This document shows positions 44,332 to 51,704 of a DNA stretch of 51,704 bases, in pieces. Position 1 is the first letter of the stretch. Each line of letters begins with the position of its first letter. The position numbers and the translations under genes are program-made. The stretch spans positions 1 through 51,704 of the forward strand of contig NZ_JABVWW010000021.1 of NCBI RefSeq assembly GCF_013350005.1. Reading direction: 5' to 3'. Under the pieces are notes generated by a model. The model was not told the DNA's origin and made no database searches. It worked only from the letters and a program-made list of their open reading frames with translations. Source of the DNA: Methylocystis silviterrae. Its GTDB lineage: Bacteria; Pseudomonadota; Alphaproteobacteria; Rhizobiales; Beijerinckiaceae.

Positions 44332-45330
44332 ATGGCGCGCAAAAACCTCTTGCTGGGCTTGGACGACGAGGAGTTGACCGCGGTCAACTCCGAGAATGGG
44401 CCCGCCCGCCGCCCGCCGCCGACACTCGGAACCAGGGGGGCGGTCGGCGCTATGGGTCGCTCTTTGGAGCGGATTTCTGCGGATATCGACGCGGCGAAGG
44501 CCCTCGAACAACGGCTACTTTCCGGCGCGAACGTCGTCGAAATCGATGCATCGCTTGTCGACGCCTCATTCGTCACGGATCGTCTCGATGAAAGCGAAGC
44601 GGACTGCGCGTCGTTGCTCTCGTCCATTCGCACTCACGGGCAGCAGGTTCCGATACTGGTTCGACCTCACCCGGAGGTCTCAGGGCGCTACCAGATCGCC
44701 TACGGCCATCGGCGCTTGCGCGCTCTGCGAGAATTGGGGCAGCGCGTAAGGGCGGTCGTTCGCAGTCTGAGCGATGACGAACTCGTCATCGCACAAGGGC
44801 AAGAGAACAGTGCTCGTCGCGATCTCTCCTTTATCGAACGCGCCTCCTTCGCGGTGTCGCTTGAAGATCGCGGATTTGGCCGCGAAACAATCATGGCCGC
44901 TCTAGCCGTCGACAAGACGGAATTGTCGCGGCTGATTTCCTGTCGCAAGGCATTGCCGGACGAACTCGTGAAAGCAATCGGGGCGGCTCCCAAAGCGGGC
45001 CGGCGCCGTTGGATGGACCTTGCAGAGCATCTCAAGGCGCCGCGGGCGAGCAAGTTGTGGGCGCGCATTTGTAGCGAAGCGGAATTTGCGCAGCTCGACT
45101 CAGATTCGAGGTTCGCTGCCGTCTTCTCGGCGCTTGCCACCAAGAACGCGCCGGCGAAAATTACCTCGTGGATCGACCATGAGGGACGAAAGATCGCGCG
45201 GGTCGACGAAGATTCGGGATGGCTGCGCATCAACGTCGACAAGTCGGTGGACGCCGAGTTCGGCGCATACGTCGTGGCCCAACTGCCGGCCTTGCTTAAG
45301 GCGTTTCAGGTGGCTCAGCGCGACGATTAG
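44332..45330 (+). CDS. repB: RepB, ParB-family centromere-binding protein
   Basis: A 332-residue protein with the ParB core: YGHRRLRALRELGQRVRAVV for the GHRR box, and the arginine-rich patch and HTH in AQGQENSARRDLSFIERASF and TELSRLISCRKAL. It binds parS and loads RepA. The ATG at 44332 has GGGAGG 9 bases upstream, inside the end of repA. The second parS palindrome lies within its own first 20 codons (44370-44391), so RepB may sit on its own gene. The following 223 bp hold the antisense RNA that limits repC. Confidence 0.95.
   Translation: MARKNLLLGLDDEELTAVNSENGPARRPPPTLGTRGAVGAMGRSLERISADIDAAKALEQRLLSGANVVEIDASLVDASFVTDRLDESEADCASLLSSIRTHGQQVPILVRPHPEVSGRYQIAYGHRRLRALRELGQRVRAVVRSLSDDELVIAQGQENSARRDLSFIERASFAVSLEDRGFGRETIMAALAVDKTELSRLISCRKALPDELVKAIGAAPKAGRRRWMDLAEHLKAPRASKLWARICSEAEFAQLDSDSRFAAVFSALATKNAPAKITSWIDHEGRKIARVDEDSGWLRINVDKSVDAEFGAYVVAQLPALLKAFQVAQRDD
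44370..44391. promoter_or_regulatory. Second parS site inside the repB coding sequence
   Basis: A perfect 22-bp palindrome with half-site GGAGTTGACCG, sharing the GTTGACCGCGGTCAAC core with the upstream site. It lies in codons 13-20 of repB and encodes part of EELTAVNSE. Two parS sites with different flanks bracket repA. Confidence 0.85.
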
Positions 45331-45412
45331 TTTTGTTGCGAGCAAAGCGCGCACGCGCACGCTCGTCGAGTAACGAGTTAGGCGTTTCGTCAACAAAGAT
45401 TGAGGTTACGAC

Positions 45413-45463
45413 AAAAGAAAAAGGCCCCCGAAACATCGCACGGAAGCCCTTCTCATAGTTCGC
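45413..45463 (-). ncRNA. Antisense RNA (ctRNA/incA-like) controlling repC
   Basis: Reading the minus strand, an RNA would begin near 45463 and end in a terminator stem GGCTTCCG-N10-CGGGGGCC (45448-45423, with G-U pairs) followed by TTTTTCTTTT. Length is about 50 bases. This is the position, size and structure of the counter-transcribed RNA of repABC plasmids, which blocks repC expression and sets copy number and incompatibility. The 5' end is estimated from the promoter. Confidence 0.85.
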
Positions 45464-45469
45464 ACCTAG

Positions 45470-45498
45470 AGAATCACACTTCCGCGAATCGCTGTCAA
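45470..45498 (-). promoter_or_regulatory. Promoter of the antisense RNA
   Basis: TTGACA (45498-45493) and GATTCT (45475-45470) are separated by 17 bases on the minus strand, directly ahead of the ctRNA start. The -35 box is perfect; the -10 box is weak. Confidence 0.7.
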
Positions 45499-45527
45499 GA
45501 GTTGGCGCCGTTTCGGCGAGCGGATTT

Positions 45528-45550
45528 CTTTTGCCTGAACGAGGCAAAAG
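45528..45550 (+). promoter_or_regulatory. Hairpin sequestering the repC ribosome-binding site
   Basis: CTTTTGCCT (45528-45536) and AGGCAAAAG (45542-45550) form a perfect 9-bp stem with a 5-base loop. The GAGG ribosome site (45541-45544), 9 bases before the repC ATG, lies in it. In repABC systems ctRNA binding favours such a closed structure and shuts off repC. Confidence 0.75.
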
Positions 45551-45553
45551 CTC

Positions 45554-46921
45554 ATGAGAACATATTCAACGACGCCCTTTGGGCGGCGGCCGTTGACGCT
45601 TGCCATGGTGGCGGCGCAGGCGGCGACGCGAGATTTCGCGGCAAAACCCGACGCGTCCGAGACGGTCGTCCATAAATGGCGACTGTTTCGCGCAGCTACT
45701 GAAGCCAAAGGCCCGCTCGGCGTCACCGACCGGGCGCTGTCCGTCCTGCACGCCTTGCTGAGCTTCCACCAGGAAACTGCGCTGACGTTGCCAGAGGCAG
45801 AAGGCAGGGAAGGCGGGGAGAGTGATTCGCCCGGCATCGTGGTGTTTCCGTCGAACCGGGAGCTCTCGATCCGCGCGCATGGCATGGCGCCGGCGACGCT
45901 GCGCCGGCATCTCGCTTCGCTTGTCGAGGCGGGGCTGATCATCCGGCGGGACTCGCCGAACGGCAAACGTTTCGCGCGGCGGGGGCAGGGGGGCGAGATC
46001 GCGGAAGCCTTCGGCTTCGATCTGGCGCCGCTGATTGCGCGCGCGGCCGAGATCGAAAACCTCGCCGAAGAGGTGCGCGTCGAGAACCGCGCCATCGCTC
46101 TCCTGCGGGAAAGGATCACGCTGGCGCGGCGCGACATCGTCAAAATGATCGAGACTGGGATGGAGGAGGGCGTTTGTTTCGCGCCGATATCGATTGACGG
46201 GCAGGACGTCAGCGACTGGGAAGGCCTTTACGGGCGCTGCCAGGCCCTCTCGGCGCGCTATTCGCGCAGCCTGGGGAGAACCGGGCTGGAGGCCTTGGCG
46301 GGCGAACTGGCGGGCTTCGCGGCCGAAATCCAGAATCTATTGGAAACTCACGTAAAACAGCAAAAAAGAAGCGCCAATGAGTCCCAGACTGAGCGCCATA
46401 TACAGAATCAAATCACAAACATTCCTGATCTTGAACCTTGCCTTCCAAAAGGCAGGGCCGAACCGCCCGGGTCAATGCCAGAAGATCCCGAAGCCGAGAG
46501 GGCAGGGGCGTCAACGACCGAGGCGTCCCGTACCGGAACGGGCGAGCGACAGGGGAGTTCGACACGAACCTATCCGCTCGGCATGGTGCTGCAAGCCTGT
46601 CCCGACATCGTCGATTTCGGCAAAAACGGCGAGATTGCCTGCTGGCGCGATCTCATCGACGCTGCGGCGATCGTGCGCTCCGCGCTCGGCGTCTCGCCCG
46701 ACGCCTGGAAACAGGCGTTCGACGTTTTGGGCGAGCATGACAGCTCGATCGTCATTGCCGCAATCCTGCAGCGGGGCGAGGAAATCAAATCCGCCGGCGG
46801 CTATTTGCGGGTGCTGACCAAAAAGGCGCGGGAAGGGGAGTTTTCGCTCGGCCCCGTGCTGATGGCGCTGCTGCGCGGCAAGGCGGCAAAGGCCGCGCGT
46901 GGACGAAAGATGGCGGGATGA
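45554..46921 (+). CDS. repC: RepC replication initiator
   Basis: A 455-residue protein with the RepC N-terminal winged-helix region (VFPSNRELSIRAHGMAPATL, then LVEAGLIIRRDSPNGKRFAR) and the C-terminal part ending SLGPVLMALLRGKAAKA. A low-complexity linker joins the two. RepC binds the origin, which in this family lies inside the repC gene itself, so oriV is expected here. Its translation is limited by the antisense RNA and by the hairpin over the ribosome site. A small frame begins with ATGA overlap at its stop. It is intact and of normal length. Confidence 0.95.
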   Translation: MRTYSTTPFGRRPLTLAMVAAQAATRDFAAKPDASETVVHKWRLFRAATEAKGPLGVTDRALSVLHALLSFHQETALTLPEAEGREGGESDSPGIVVFPSNRELSIRAHGMAPATLRRHLASLVEAGLIIRRDSPNGKRFARRGQGGEIAEAFGFDLAPLIARAAEIENLAEEVRVENRAIALLRERITLARRDIVKMIETGMEEGVCFAPISIDGQDVSDWEGLYGRCQALSARYSRSLGRTGLEALAGELAGFAAEIQNLLETHVKQQKRSANESQTERHIQNQITNIPDLEPCLPKGRAEPPGSMPEDPEAERAGASTTEASRTGTGERQGSSTRTYPLGMVLQACPDIVDFGKNGEIACWRDLIDAAAIVRSALGVSPDAWKQAFDVLGEHDSSIVIAAILQRGEEIKSAGGYLRVLTKKAREGEFSLGPVLMALLRGKAAKAARGRKMAG

Positions 46922-46995
46922 TTGGACTTCCGACGAGGGGTTTCGCTGCCGTGGATTTGGCAATTATCGTTGACCATCGAGGGAGCGCGGACGCC

Positions 46996-47208
46996 ATGAC
47001 CGATACGACGACCCAACTCGCCATCCTTTCCGACGCGCTGGTCAAGATCATCGAACTTGGTCCGTTGGCGGATTCTGGGAAAGCTTCGCCGACCGATCTC
47101 CTGAGCCGGGCAGGGGACATTGCTGCGCGGGCGCTGACGGCCGCCGCCACCTACGGGACGCTGCCGCCATTCGCGGATTCTCCATCAGCAGAAGAAAACG
47201 GCTCGTGA
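46996..47208 (+). CDS. Small conserved-looking protein downstream of repC
   Basis: A 70-residue protein starting MTDTTTQLAILSDALVKIIE and rich in Ala, Leu and Thr. It is mostly helical with no motif I recognise. GGGAGC lies upstream of the ATG at 46996. The same frame is open from the ATG at 46918, which overlaps the repC stop as ATGA and would give 96 residues. The shorter form has the more protein-like N-terminus. It may be a copy-number or stability accessory, but that is only inferred from position. Confidence 0.5.
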   Translation: MTDTTTQLAILSDALVKIIELGPLADSGKASPTDLLSRAGDIAARALTAAATYGTLPPFADSPSAEENGS

Positions 47209-47217
47209 ACGGCGTCG

Positions 47218-48471
47218 TTACAACCCCGCCGCCTTGGTGAGATTGACCTTGAACCGGTCGCGTTTTCGTTGGTAGCGACGCGTCATCTCGGCGGAGGCGT
47301 GACCGAGATGTTTTTGCACATGCGCCTCTTCGATCTGCGCCGACGAGGCAAGCCCGGCCCGCAGCGAATGGCCGCCGAAAGCAAGCCGTCGTTCGCCTTC
47401 GGTCAGATCGCCGCGAATGCCGGCGGCGAGGGCGGTTTTCTGCACCAGTCTGGCGACATGCTTGTCCGTCAGACGGCTGGCGGAAACGCCGCCATTCTTG
47501 CGCGCGATCGGGCGGAAGAGGGGGCCCTGGCTTATTCGGCCGAGCCGCAACCAGGTCTCGAGCAGCGCGACGGGACAGGTCTCGGGACGCGAGCCGCGGC
47601 CGATTTCGACTTCGCGCCAGCCGGTCTTACCGGAAATCTGCAGCACCGCGCCGCCGTCGTTGTTGCTGGCGCTGGATAGATCCGCGCCAGTCGTGCCGGC
47701 GCTCGAAACATCGGCGGAGTCTCTGCTGGCGCTGGATATATCCGCGAAGTCCTTTCTGGCGCTCGGAACATCGGCGCCAGGAGGAAAAATCTCGATCCAG
47801 CCGGTCCCGTCCTCGCTCTGATCGGGGCCGCAATCGAGGCCGACGATTTCCGAGCGGCGCAGACCGCCGGCGAAGCCGATCGCCAAAATGGCGCGGTCGC
47901 GGATGCCACGCAGATCCATCTCGAGCGTCGCCAGCATAGCGATGAGCTCATCGGCGAAGATCGCTTGCTTTTGGAGCGGGGGGCGGCCATGGGCGCGGCG
48001 AATGCCGGCGAGCACGGTGGAAATATGCCGATCGCTCGTATCGAGCGGCGCCCCGAGCTGGCGGTAACGCCAGCAAATCCCTGAAAGCCGCCGCTCCAGC
48101 GACGCGACGCTGAGCGCCGGCCGGCCTCCGGCGCCGATATTTCGTGCGCCGGCATGGACTCCGCCGATATTTCGTGCGCCGGCATGGACTCCGCCGATGT
48201 TACGTGCGCCGGCAGAGACTCCGTCTTGCATGCAGGCGGCGAGATAGAGGCCGACGGTTGGCGGGTCCGGGGGCAGGGGATCGAGCCCAGAGCGGCGCAG
48301 CCAGGCGGCGAACTGCCGCCAATCCGACTCATAGGCGCGCTGGGTGTTGTCCGCGCGGGCGTTGCGGGCGTAATCGCGGGCCTTTTCGGAGAGCGCAGTG
48401 AGATGCGGGGAGGGGGGCCGCGCCGTGAGGGGCGCGAGGTCGCCTTCGAAGTCGTCGTCGATGTCCGCCAT
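47218..48471 (-). CDS. Tyrosine recombinase/integrase with embedded 30-bp repeat arrays
   Basis: A 417-residue site-specific recombinase with all active-site residues: Arg205 (GLRRSE), Lys282 (GKTGW), His368-x-x-Arg371 (HSLRAG), His391 (HLGH) and Tyr400 (TRRYQRK). The N-terminal core-binding domain is SDWRQFAAWLRRSGL. The ATG at 48471 has AGAGGA upstream; the 48603 start runs into the transposon end. Two foreign-looking insertions are present: GARNIGGVHA-type repeats at residues 86-115, and SSASRDSADV-type repeats at 233-270. Both keep the frame open. It may resolve plasmid multimers or integrate the element. Confidence 0.9.
   Translation of the reverse strand: MADIDDDFEGDLAPLTARPPSPHLTALSEKARDYARNARADNTQRAYESDWRQFAAWLRRSGLDPLPPDPPTVGLYLAACMQDGVSAGARNIGGVHAGARNIGGVHAGARNIGAGGRPALSVASLERRLSGICWRYRQLGAPLDTSDRHISTVLAGIRRAHGRPPLQKQAIFADELIAMLATLEMDLRGIRDRAILAIGFAGGLRRSEIVGLDCGPDQSEDGTGWIEIFPPGADVPSARKDFADISSASRDSADVSSAGTTGADLSSASNNDGGAVLQISGKTGWREVEIGRGSRPETCPVALLETWLRLGRISQGPLFRPIARKNGGVSASRLTDKHVARLVQKTALAAGIRGDLTEGERRLAFGGHSLRAGLASSAQIEEAHVQKHLGHASAEMTRRYQRKRDRFKVNLTKAAGL
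47661..47780. repeat. Array B: 30-bp tandem repeat inside the integrase gene
   Basis: Four units of exactly 30 bp (the last partial) start at 47671, 47701, 47731 and 47761. Units 1 and 3 begin GCTGGATA, units 2 and 4 begin GCTCG, giving a 60-bp higher-order period. The array lies in the catalytic domain, between the first arginine and the lysine. Confidence 0.85.
48131..48224. repeat. Array A: 30-bp tandem repeat inside the integrase gene, inverted relative to array B
   Basis: Three 30-bp units at 48131, 48161 and 48191 plus a stub; the first two differ at one base. The reverse complement of a unit matches array B units at about 23 of 30 positions by hand count. The same repeat therefore sits twice in this gene in opposite orientations. 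Confidence 0.85.
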
Positions 48472-48573
48472 CTCGTCCTCTTTTCGGTCCGGCTTGGGTC
48501 CTGCGTCGTTTCGAGCGCAAAAATTCCGACGCCTCGGAAGGCTCTCTGAGGTCGATTTCGGCCATTTTCGCCC

Positions 48574-48596
48574 TGTCGTTTTGCACAATTTGTTGG
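48574..48596 (+). repeat. Probable left terminal inverted end of the tni transposon
   Basis: The stretch starts TGTCGTTTTGCACAA, close to the TGTCATTTTC-type ends of Tn5053/Tn402 elements. It lies 110 bp ahead of tniA, reading inward. The partner end is outside the window, so the call is provisional. Confidence 0.55.
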
Positions 48597-48683
48597 ACGC
48601 CAAGCCATTGAAATGCCCCGAATCGGCCTGAGCGTTATTGCGTGGATTCTGCCTTATTCGCTGGAATTTTTCACCCTCAATAG

Positions 48684-50339
48684 GTGGACGGCGTGGCGAA
48701 GCGGATCGACAAGCTCGGCGCTGATGACGCGCTTTGGCGCATCGCGATGGCGCGTGCGGAAACGATCCGCCCGCTGATCGCCGCCGGAACGCTGAAAGCC
48801 GGCGTCATTGCTGACGCCTGCAGGAAGCTCGGGGTCCGACGGGCGCGACTCTATGCGCTGATCGAGCAGTTCCGCGAAGCGCCCGTCACCAGTTCGCTGC
48901 TCCCCGCGCGACGCGGTCCGCGGGAGGGGTCGCGCCGGCTGACGCCGGAGCAGGACGCCTTGATCGGCGAGGCGATTTTGCAATTCTACCGCACGCGCCA
49001 AAAGCCGAGCGTGAACGCGCTGCGACGGCATTTACGACAGTTGTGCCAGGCGAAAGGCGCGCCTGTTCCCTCCTGGAATGCGATCAAGGCGCGGGTGGCG
49101 CGCGCCGACGAACGCCTTTTGCTGCGCGACCGGGAGGGGGCGGCGGCGGCCCGCGCCCGTTTTTCGCCGGTGGTCGGCGAATATCATGCAAACCACGCGC
49201 TTGAAATCGTTCAAATCGACCACACCAAGATCGACGTCTTTGTCGTCGACGCCGTGCATCGCCAGCCGATTCAACGGCCATGGCTGACGCTGGCGATCGA
49301 TGTGGCGAGTCGTATGGTGACGGGATTTTATGTTTCGCTCGAAGCGCCGTCGTCGACATCGGTCGCGTTGGCGATCCAGCACATGACGTTTCCGAAGGCG
49401 TCCTGGCTCGCGGCGCGGGAAATCCCCGCGGAATGGCCGGTTTCTGGCCTCCCCGAGGCGATCCATCTCGACAACGCCAAGGAATTCCGAGCGCGCGCCT
49501 TGACGCGCGGCTGCGACGAGCATGGCGTGCGGCTGATTCACCGACCGGTCGCGCGTCCGCATTATGGCGGACATATCGAGCGGCTGATCGGCACGATGAT
49601 GAGCGCCGTCCATCTGCTGCCCGGCACGACATTTTCGAATGTCGCGGATCTCGGCGACTACGACGCCGCCAAACACGCGACCATGACGCTCGACGAGCTG
49701 GAGCGCTGGCTGGCGTTGGAAGTGATCCGCTATCACGGCAGCGTGCATGGCGCGTTGAAACTGCCGCCTCGCGCGGCATGGCGGGAAATGCTGGCGGCGC
49801 GGCCGGCGCCGATCGCGCATCCCGCCGATCCGGCCGGCTTCCTCCTCGACTTTCTTCCCTTCGAGGAACGCCTCATTCGGCGCGACGGCGTGCGACTGTT
49901 TGATCTGCGCTATTGGGATGACGTTCTCAGTCCCTGGGCGGGGCGCCTGCGCCGACGGCTCAGGGTCAAATACGATCCGCGCGATCTCTCGACAGTCTTC
50001 GTCGAGGATCCTGACGGCGGCCATTGGCCGGTGCGCACCGCCAATCTGAGCCGACCACGGATTACGCTGGCGGAACTGAAACTGGCGCAAGGCGCGCTGA
50101 AAGCGCGTGGCCAAGCGCTTGTCGACGAGCAGCTGATTTTCGAAACGGTCGAACAACAACGCGCGCTTGTCGCTTCGGCGTCAGCGGCCACGCGGTCGGC
50201 GCGTCGTCAAGCCGAACGTCGGGCGCGCGCTTTGGCGGCTTCGGGACAGGCGGCGGCGTCGGCGACCGGGGCAAGCGCCAACCCCGATGCGGATAATTTT
50301 GACGACGTCCTGCCGCTGGCGATGGAGGAATGGTCATGA
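48684..50339 (+). CDS. tniA: TniA-type DDE transposase
   Basis: A 551-residue Mu/TnsB-like transposase. An HTH domain (GVIADACRKLGVRRARLYAL) is followed by the DDE triad Asp179 (QIDH), Asp263 (HLDN) and Glu299 (HIER), with the DD35E spacing. A beta-barrel and a basic Ala/Arg tail follow. It cuts and joins the transposon ends. Translation seems to start at GTG 48684, or GTG 48693, with no strong ribosome site. Its stop overlaps tniB by 4 bp. Confidence 0.93.
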   Translation: MDGVAKRIDKLGADDALWRIAMARAETIRPLIAAGTLKAGVIADACRKLGVRRARLYALIEQFREAPVTSSLLPARRGPREGSRRLTPEQDALIGEAILQFYRTRQKPSVNALRRHLRQLCQAKGAPVPSWNAIKARVARADERLLLRDREGAAAARARFSPVVGEYHANHALEIVQIDHTKIDVFVVDAVHRQPIQRPWLTLAIDVASRMVTGFYVSLEAPSSTSVALAIQHMTFPKASWLAAREIPAEWPVSGLPEAIHLDNAKEFRARALTRGCDEHGVRLIHRPVARPHYGGHIERLIGTMMSAVHLLPGTTFSNVADLGDYDAAKHATMTLDELERWLALEVIRYHGSVHGALKLPPRAAWREMLAARPAPIAHPADPAGFLLDFLPFEERLIRRDGVRLFDLRYWDDVLSPWAGRLRRRLRVKYDPRDLSTVFVEDPDGGHWPVRTANLSRPRITLAELKLAQGALKARGQALVDEQLIFETVEQQRALVASASAATRSARRQAERRARALAASGQAAASATGASANPDADNFDDVLPLAMEEWS

Positions 50340-51268
50340 GCGCGATCGGGGAGGGCGATTACGCCCACATTCTACCAGCCTATCGCACGAAGGCGGCGCT
50401 CTCCGACGCCGAGCGGATCGCATGGATCAGGTCGGATCGCTGGATCGAGACGGCCCAGGCGAAGGCCGTGCTCGCGCGGCTCGAGGATTTGCTGACCTAT
50501 CCGCCGCGCGATCGCATGCCTTGCCTACTGATCTATGGCGACACCGGCATGGGAAAGACCAAGATCATCCGCAAATTCCTGCGGGCGCATCCGCCGCGTT
50601 TCGATGGCAAGATTGGCGTGACGGCGACGCCCGTGGCGGCGATGCAAATGCCGGCGGAGCCGATAGAGCGCGACGTCTACGGCGAACTCTTGAGCACGCT
50701 CCAGGCGCCGACTCCGGTCGAGGCGACGACGCACCGGCTGAAAGAAACCTGCCGCGGGCTGCTCAAGACTCTCGGCGTCCGCCTACTGATCATCGACGAG
50801 GTTCACGCCATGCTTGCCGGCACGTTTCGGCAGCAGCGGATTTTCCTGAACGCCATTCGTTTTCTGGCGAATGATCTGCGGGCGCCGCTCGTCTGCGCCG
50901 GAACCGACCTCGCCCGTCAGGCGCTGTTGACCGACCCGCAGCTTGCCGAGCGCTTCGAGGCGTTTCATCTCGATCGCTGGCGGAATGACCGGCATTTGGC
51001 GGAGCTTCTGATCAGTCTCGCCGGCCTGCTGCCGCTGCGCCGGCCGTCGATGCTGCACACCGCCGAAGCCAGGCGGCGGGTTCTCGACATGACCGATGGC
51101 GTCACAGTGCGCATTTTCCGACTTGTCGAGAGCCTGGCGATCGAAGCGATCCGTTCGGGCGAGGAACGGATCACGGCGCAAAGCTTCGACGCTCCCGACC
51201 TCGTTCTGCCGCTGGTGGCGATGACGCGGAATATCGAGACGCGCCTGATGCGGTCGGCGGGCCGATGA
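50336..51268 (+). CDS. tniB: TniB-type AAA+ transposition ATPase
   Basis: A 310-residue TnsC/MuB-like ATPase with Walker A GDTGMGKT (68-75), Walker B LLIIDEVHAM and sensor region VCAGTDLARQALL. It selects the target and activates the transposase. The ATG at 50336, preceded by GGAGGA, overlaps the tniA stop, and its own stop overlaps tniQ by 4 bp. It is intact. Confidence 0.93.
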   Translation: MSAIGEGDYAHILPAYRTKAALSDAERIAWIRSDRWIETAQAKAVLARLEDLLTYPPRDRMPCLLIYGDTGMGKTKIIRKFLRAHPPRFDGKIGVTATPVAAMQMPAEPIERDVYGELLSTLQAPTPVEATTHRLKETCRGLLKTLGVRLLIIDEVHAMLAGTFRQQRIFLNAIRFLANDLRAPLVCAGTDLARQALLTDPQLAERFEAFHLDRWRNDRHLAELLISLAGLLPLRRPSMLHTAEARRRVLDMTDGVTVRIFRLVESLAIEAIRSGEERITAQSFDAPDLVLPLVAMTRNIETRLMRSAGR

Positions 51269-51704
51269 GTCGGTGCCTTTCGATCGCGCCGCGTCCCCAT
51301 GCCGACGAGCTCTTGTCGTCCTGGCAGGGACGGGTCGCGTGCCACTACGGGATGACTCGCGAGGCGCTCGGGCGTTGGATTGGCCTCGCGCCTCAGCACG
51401 CCGCGCCGGGCGGCTTCGCGGCGGCCGACTATGCGCCGGCGGCGGAGGTCTTGGCGGCCTGGTCGCGGGCCTGTCGGCTCAATCCGGCGCGCATTGACGA
51501 TCTCGCTTTGCGCCGATCCGGGCGCATGCTCGACCGCCATGTCTGGGCGCGTGAAGCGGGCGGCGTCTTTGTCGGCTACGCGTTTTGTCCGGCTTGTCTC
51601 GAAGAGGATGCGGCGGCCGGCCGCGATCAATATTTTCGGCGGCGCTGGCTGCAGATCGAGGCGCTGCTTTGCGAGCGTCACGACCGCCTTCTCGTCGAAG
51701 CCTG
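51265..51704 (+). CDS. tniQ: TniQ-family targeting protein (partial, 3' end outside window)
   Basis: 146 codons of an N-terminal TniQ domain are visible: SWQGRVACHYGMTREALGRW with a zinc-site start FCPACLEED and LLCERHDR downstream. TniQ/TnsD proteins direct insertion to specific sites. The ATG at 51265 overlaps the tniB stop. The frame remains open to the window end. Confidence 0.88.
   Translation, partial: MSRCLSIAPRPHADELLSSWQGRVACHYGMTREALGRWIGLAPQHAAPGGFAAADYAPAAEVLAAWSRACRLNPARIDDLALRRSGRMLDRHVWAREAGGVFVGYAFCPACLEEDAAAGRDQYFRRRWLQIEALLCERHDRLLVEA

Larger units (their letters stand above)
48574..51704 (+). mobile_element. Left part of a Tn5053/Tn402/Tn7-like transposon (tniABQ)
   Basis: It begins with a TGTCG-type end at 48574 and carries tniA, tniB and tniQ in canonical order with ATGA overlaps. 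The right part, including any resolvase and cargo, lies beyond the window. It is inserted just upstream of the integrase gene. Confidence 0.75.

Noticed and set aside
48131-48224. Regular 30-bp repeats resembling a CRISPR array
   Set aside because: The units are contiguous without spacers, lie inside a coding gene, and no cas genes are present.
47532-48608. A 358-codon minus-strand frame overlapping the integrase
   Set aside because: It reads the integrase in another frame; all catalytic motifs are in the other frame, and the repeats keep several frames open.

Overview
The window looks like part of a large conjugative plasmid, or plasmid-like element, of a high-GC alphaproteobacterium, most likely Hyphomicrobiales. 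The firmest evidence is a complete repABC replication and partition locus at 43.1-46.9 kb. It has a parS palindrome upstream of repA, a second parS inside repB, a small antisense RNA between repB and repC, and a hairpin over the repC ribosome-binding site. repABC replicons are an alphaproteobacterial hallmark. The genus cannot be fixed from sequence reading alone.

Layout. (1) 1-5.25 kb, minus strand: virB1-virB2-virB3-virB4, an unknown secreted protein and virB5 (cut by the window edge), the start of a VirB-type type IV secretion operon. (2) 5.4-9.4 kb, plus strand and divergent from virB1: a two-helix membrane protein, two related secreted proteins, a second lysozyme-like protein, an apparently inactive nuclease-fold protein and a zinc-finger/Toprim primase-like protein. 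(3) 9.5-20.5 kb, minus strand: six overlapping genes under one recognisable promoter, encoding a HigA-like regulator, a SIR2 protein, a small middle protein, a Rad50-like ABC ATPase, an Mrr-nuclease/STAND NTPase and a DUF4297-like nuclease/STAND NTPase. At its head lies the wreck of the matching toxin gene, broken by three single-base frameshifts. This looks like a composite antiphage system and is the main candidate for something undescribed. (4) 20.9-30.5 kb: a double-HTH regulator (minus), then a plus-strand plasmid maintenance block with a very long ParB-like protein, a DUF6927 protein, a 1,484-residue Strawberry-notch helicase and a second Toprim protein.

(5) 30.6-38.3 kb, minus strand: a seven-gene run. 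Its downstream half is a Bil-type ubiquitin-like conjugation system (tandem-Ubl protein, E2, JAB peptidase, E1). Its upstream half is a sigma-like protein, an HTH regulator and a single polypeptide fusing an ImmA/IrrE-type protease, a UvrD helicase and a Fe-S PD-(D/E)XK nuclease. (6) 38.9-42.9 kb: a DUF6880 protein, a Fic AMPylase-like protein and a DUF2493/SLOG protein, with a 17-bp perfect inverted repeat between the last two. (7) 43-47.2 kb: repABC. (8) 47.2-48.5 kb: a tyrosine recombinase carrying two arrays of the same 30-bp repeat in opposite orientations. (9) 48.6 kb to the end: the left end and tniA-tniB-tniQ (partial) of a Tn5053/Tn402/Tn7-like transposon whose cargo lies beyond the window.

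Overall this is plasmid backbone (transfer, partition, replication) interrupted by two defence cassettes and one transposon. All functional calls rest on motif recognition; no database search was run. No tRNA, rRNA or CRISPR array was seen.
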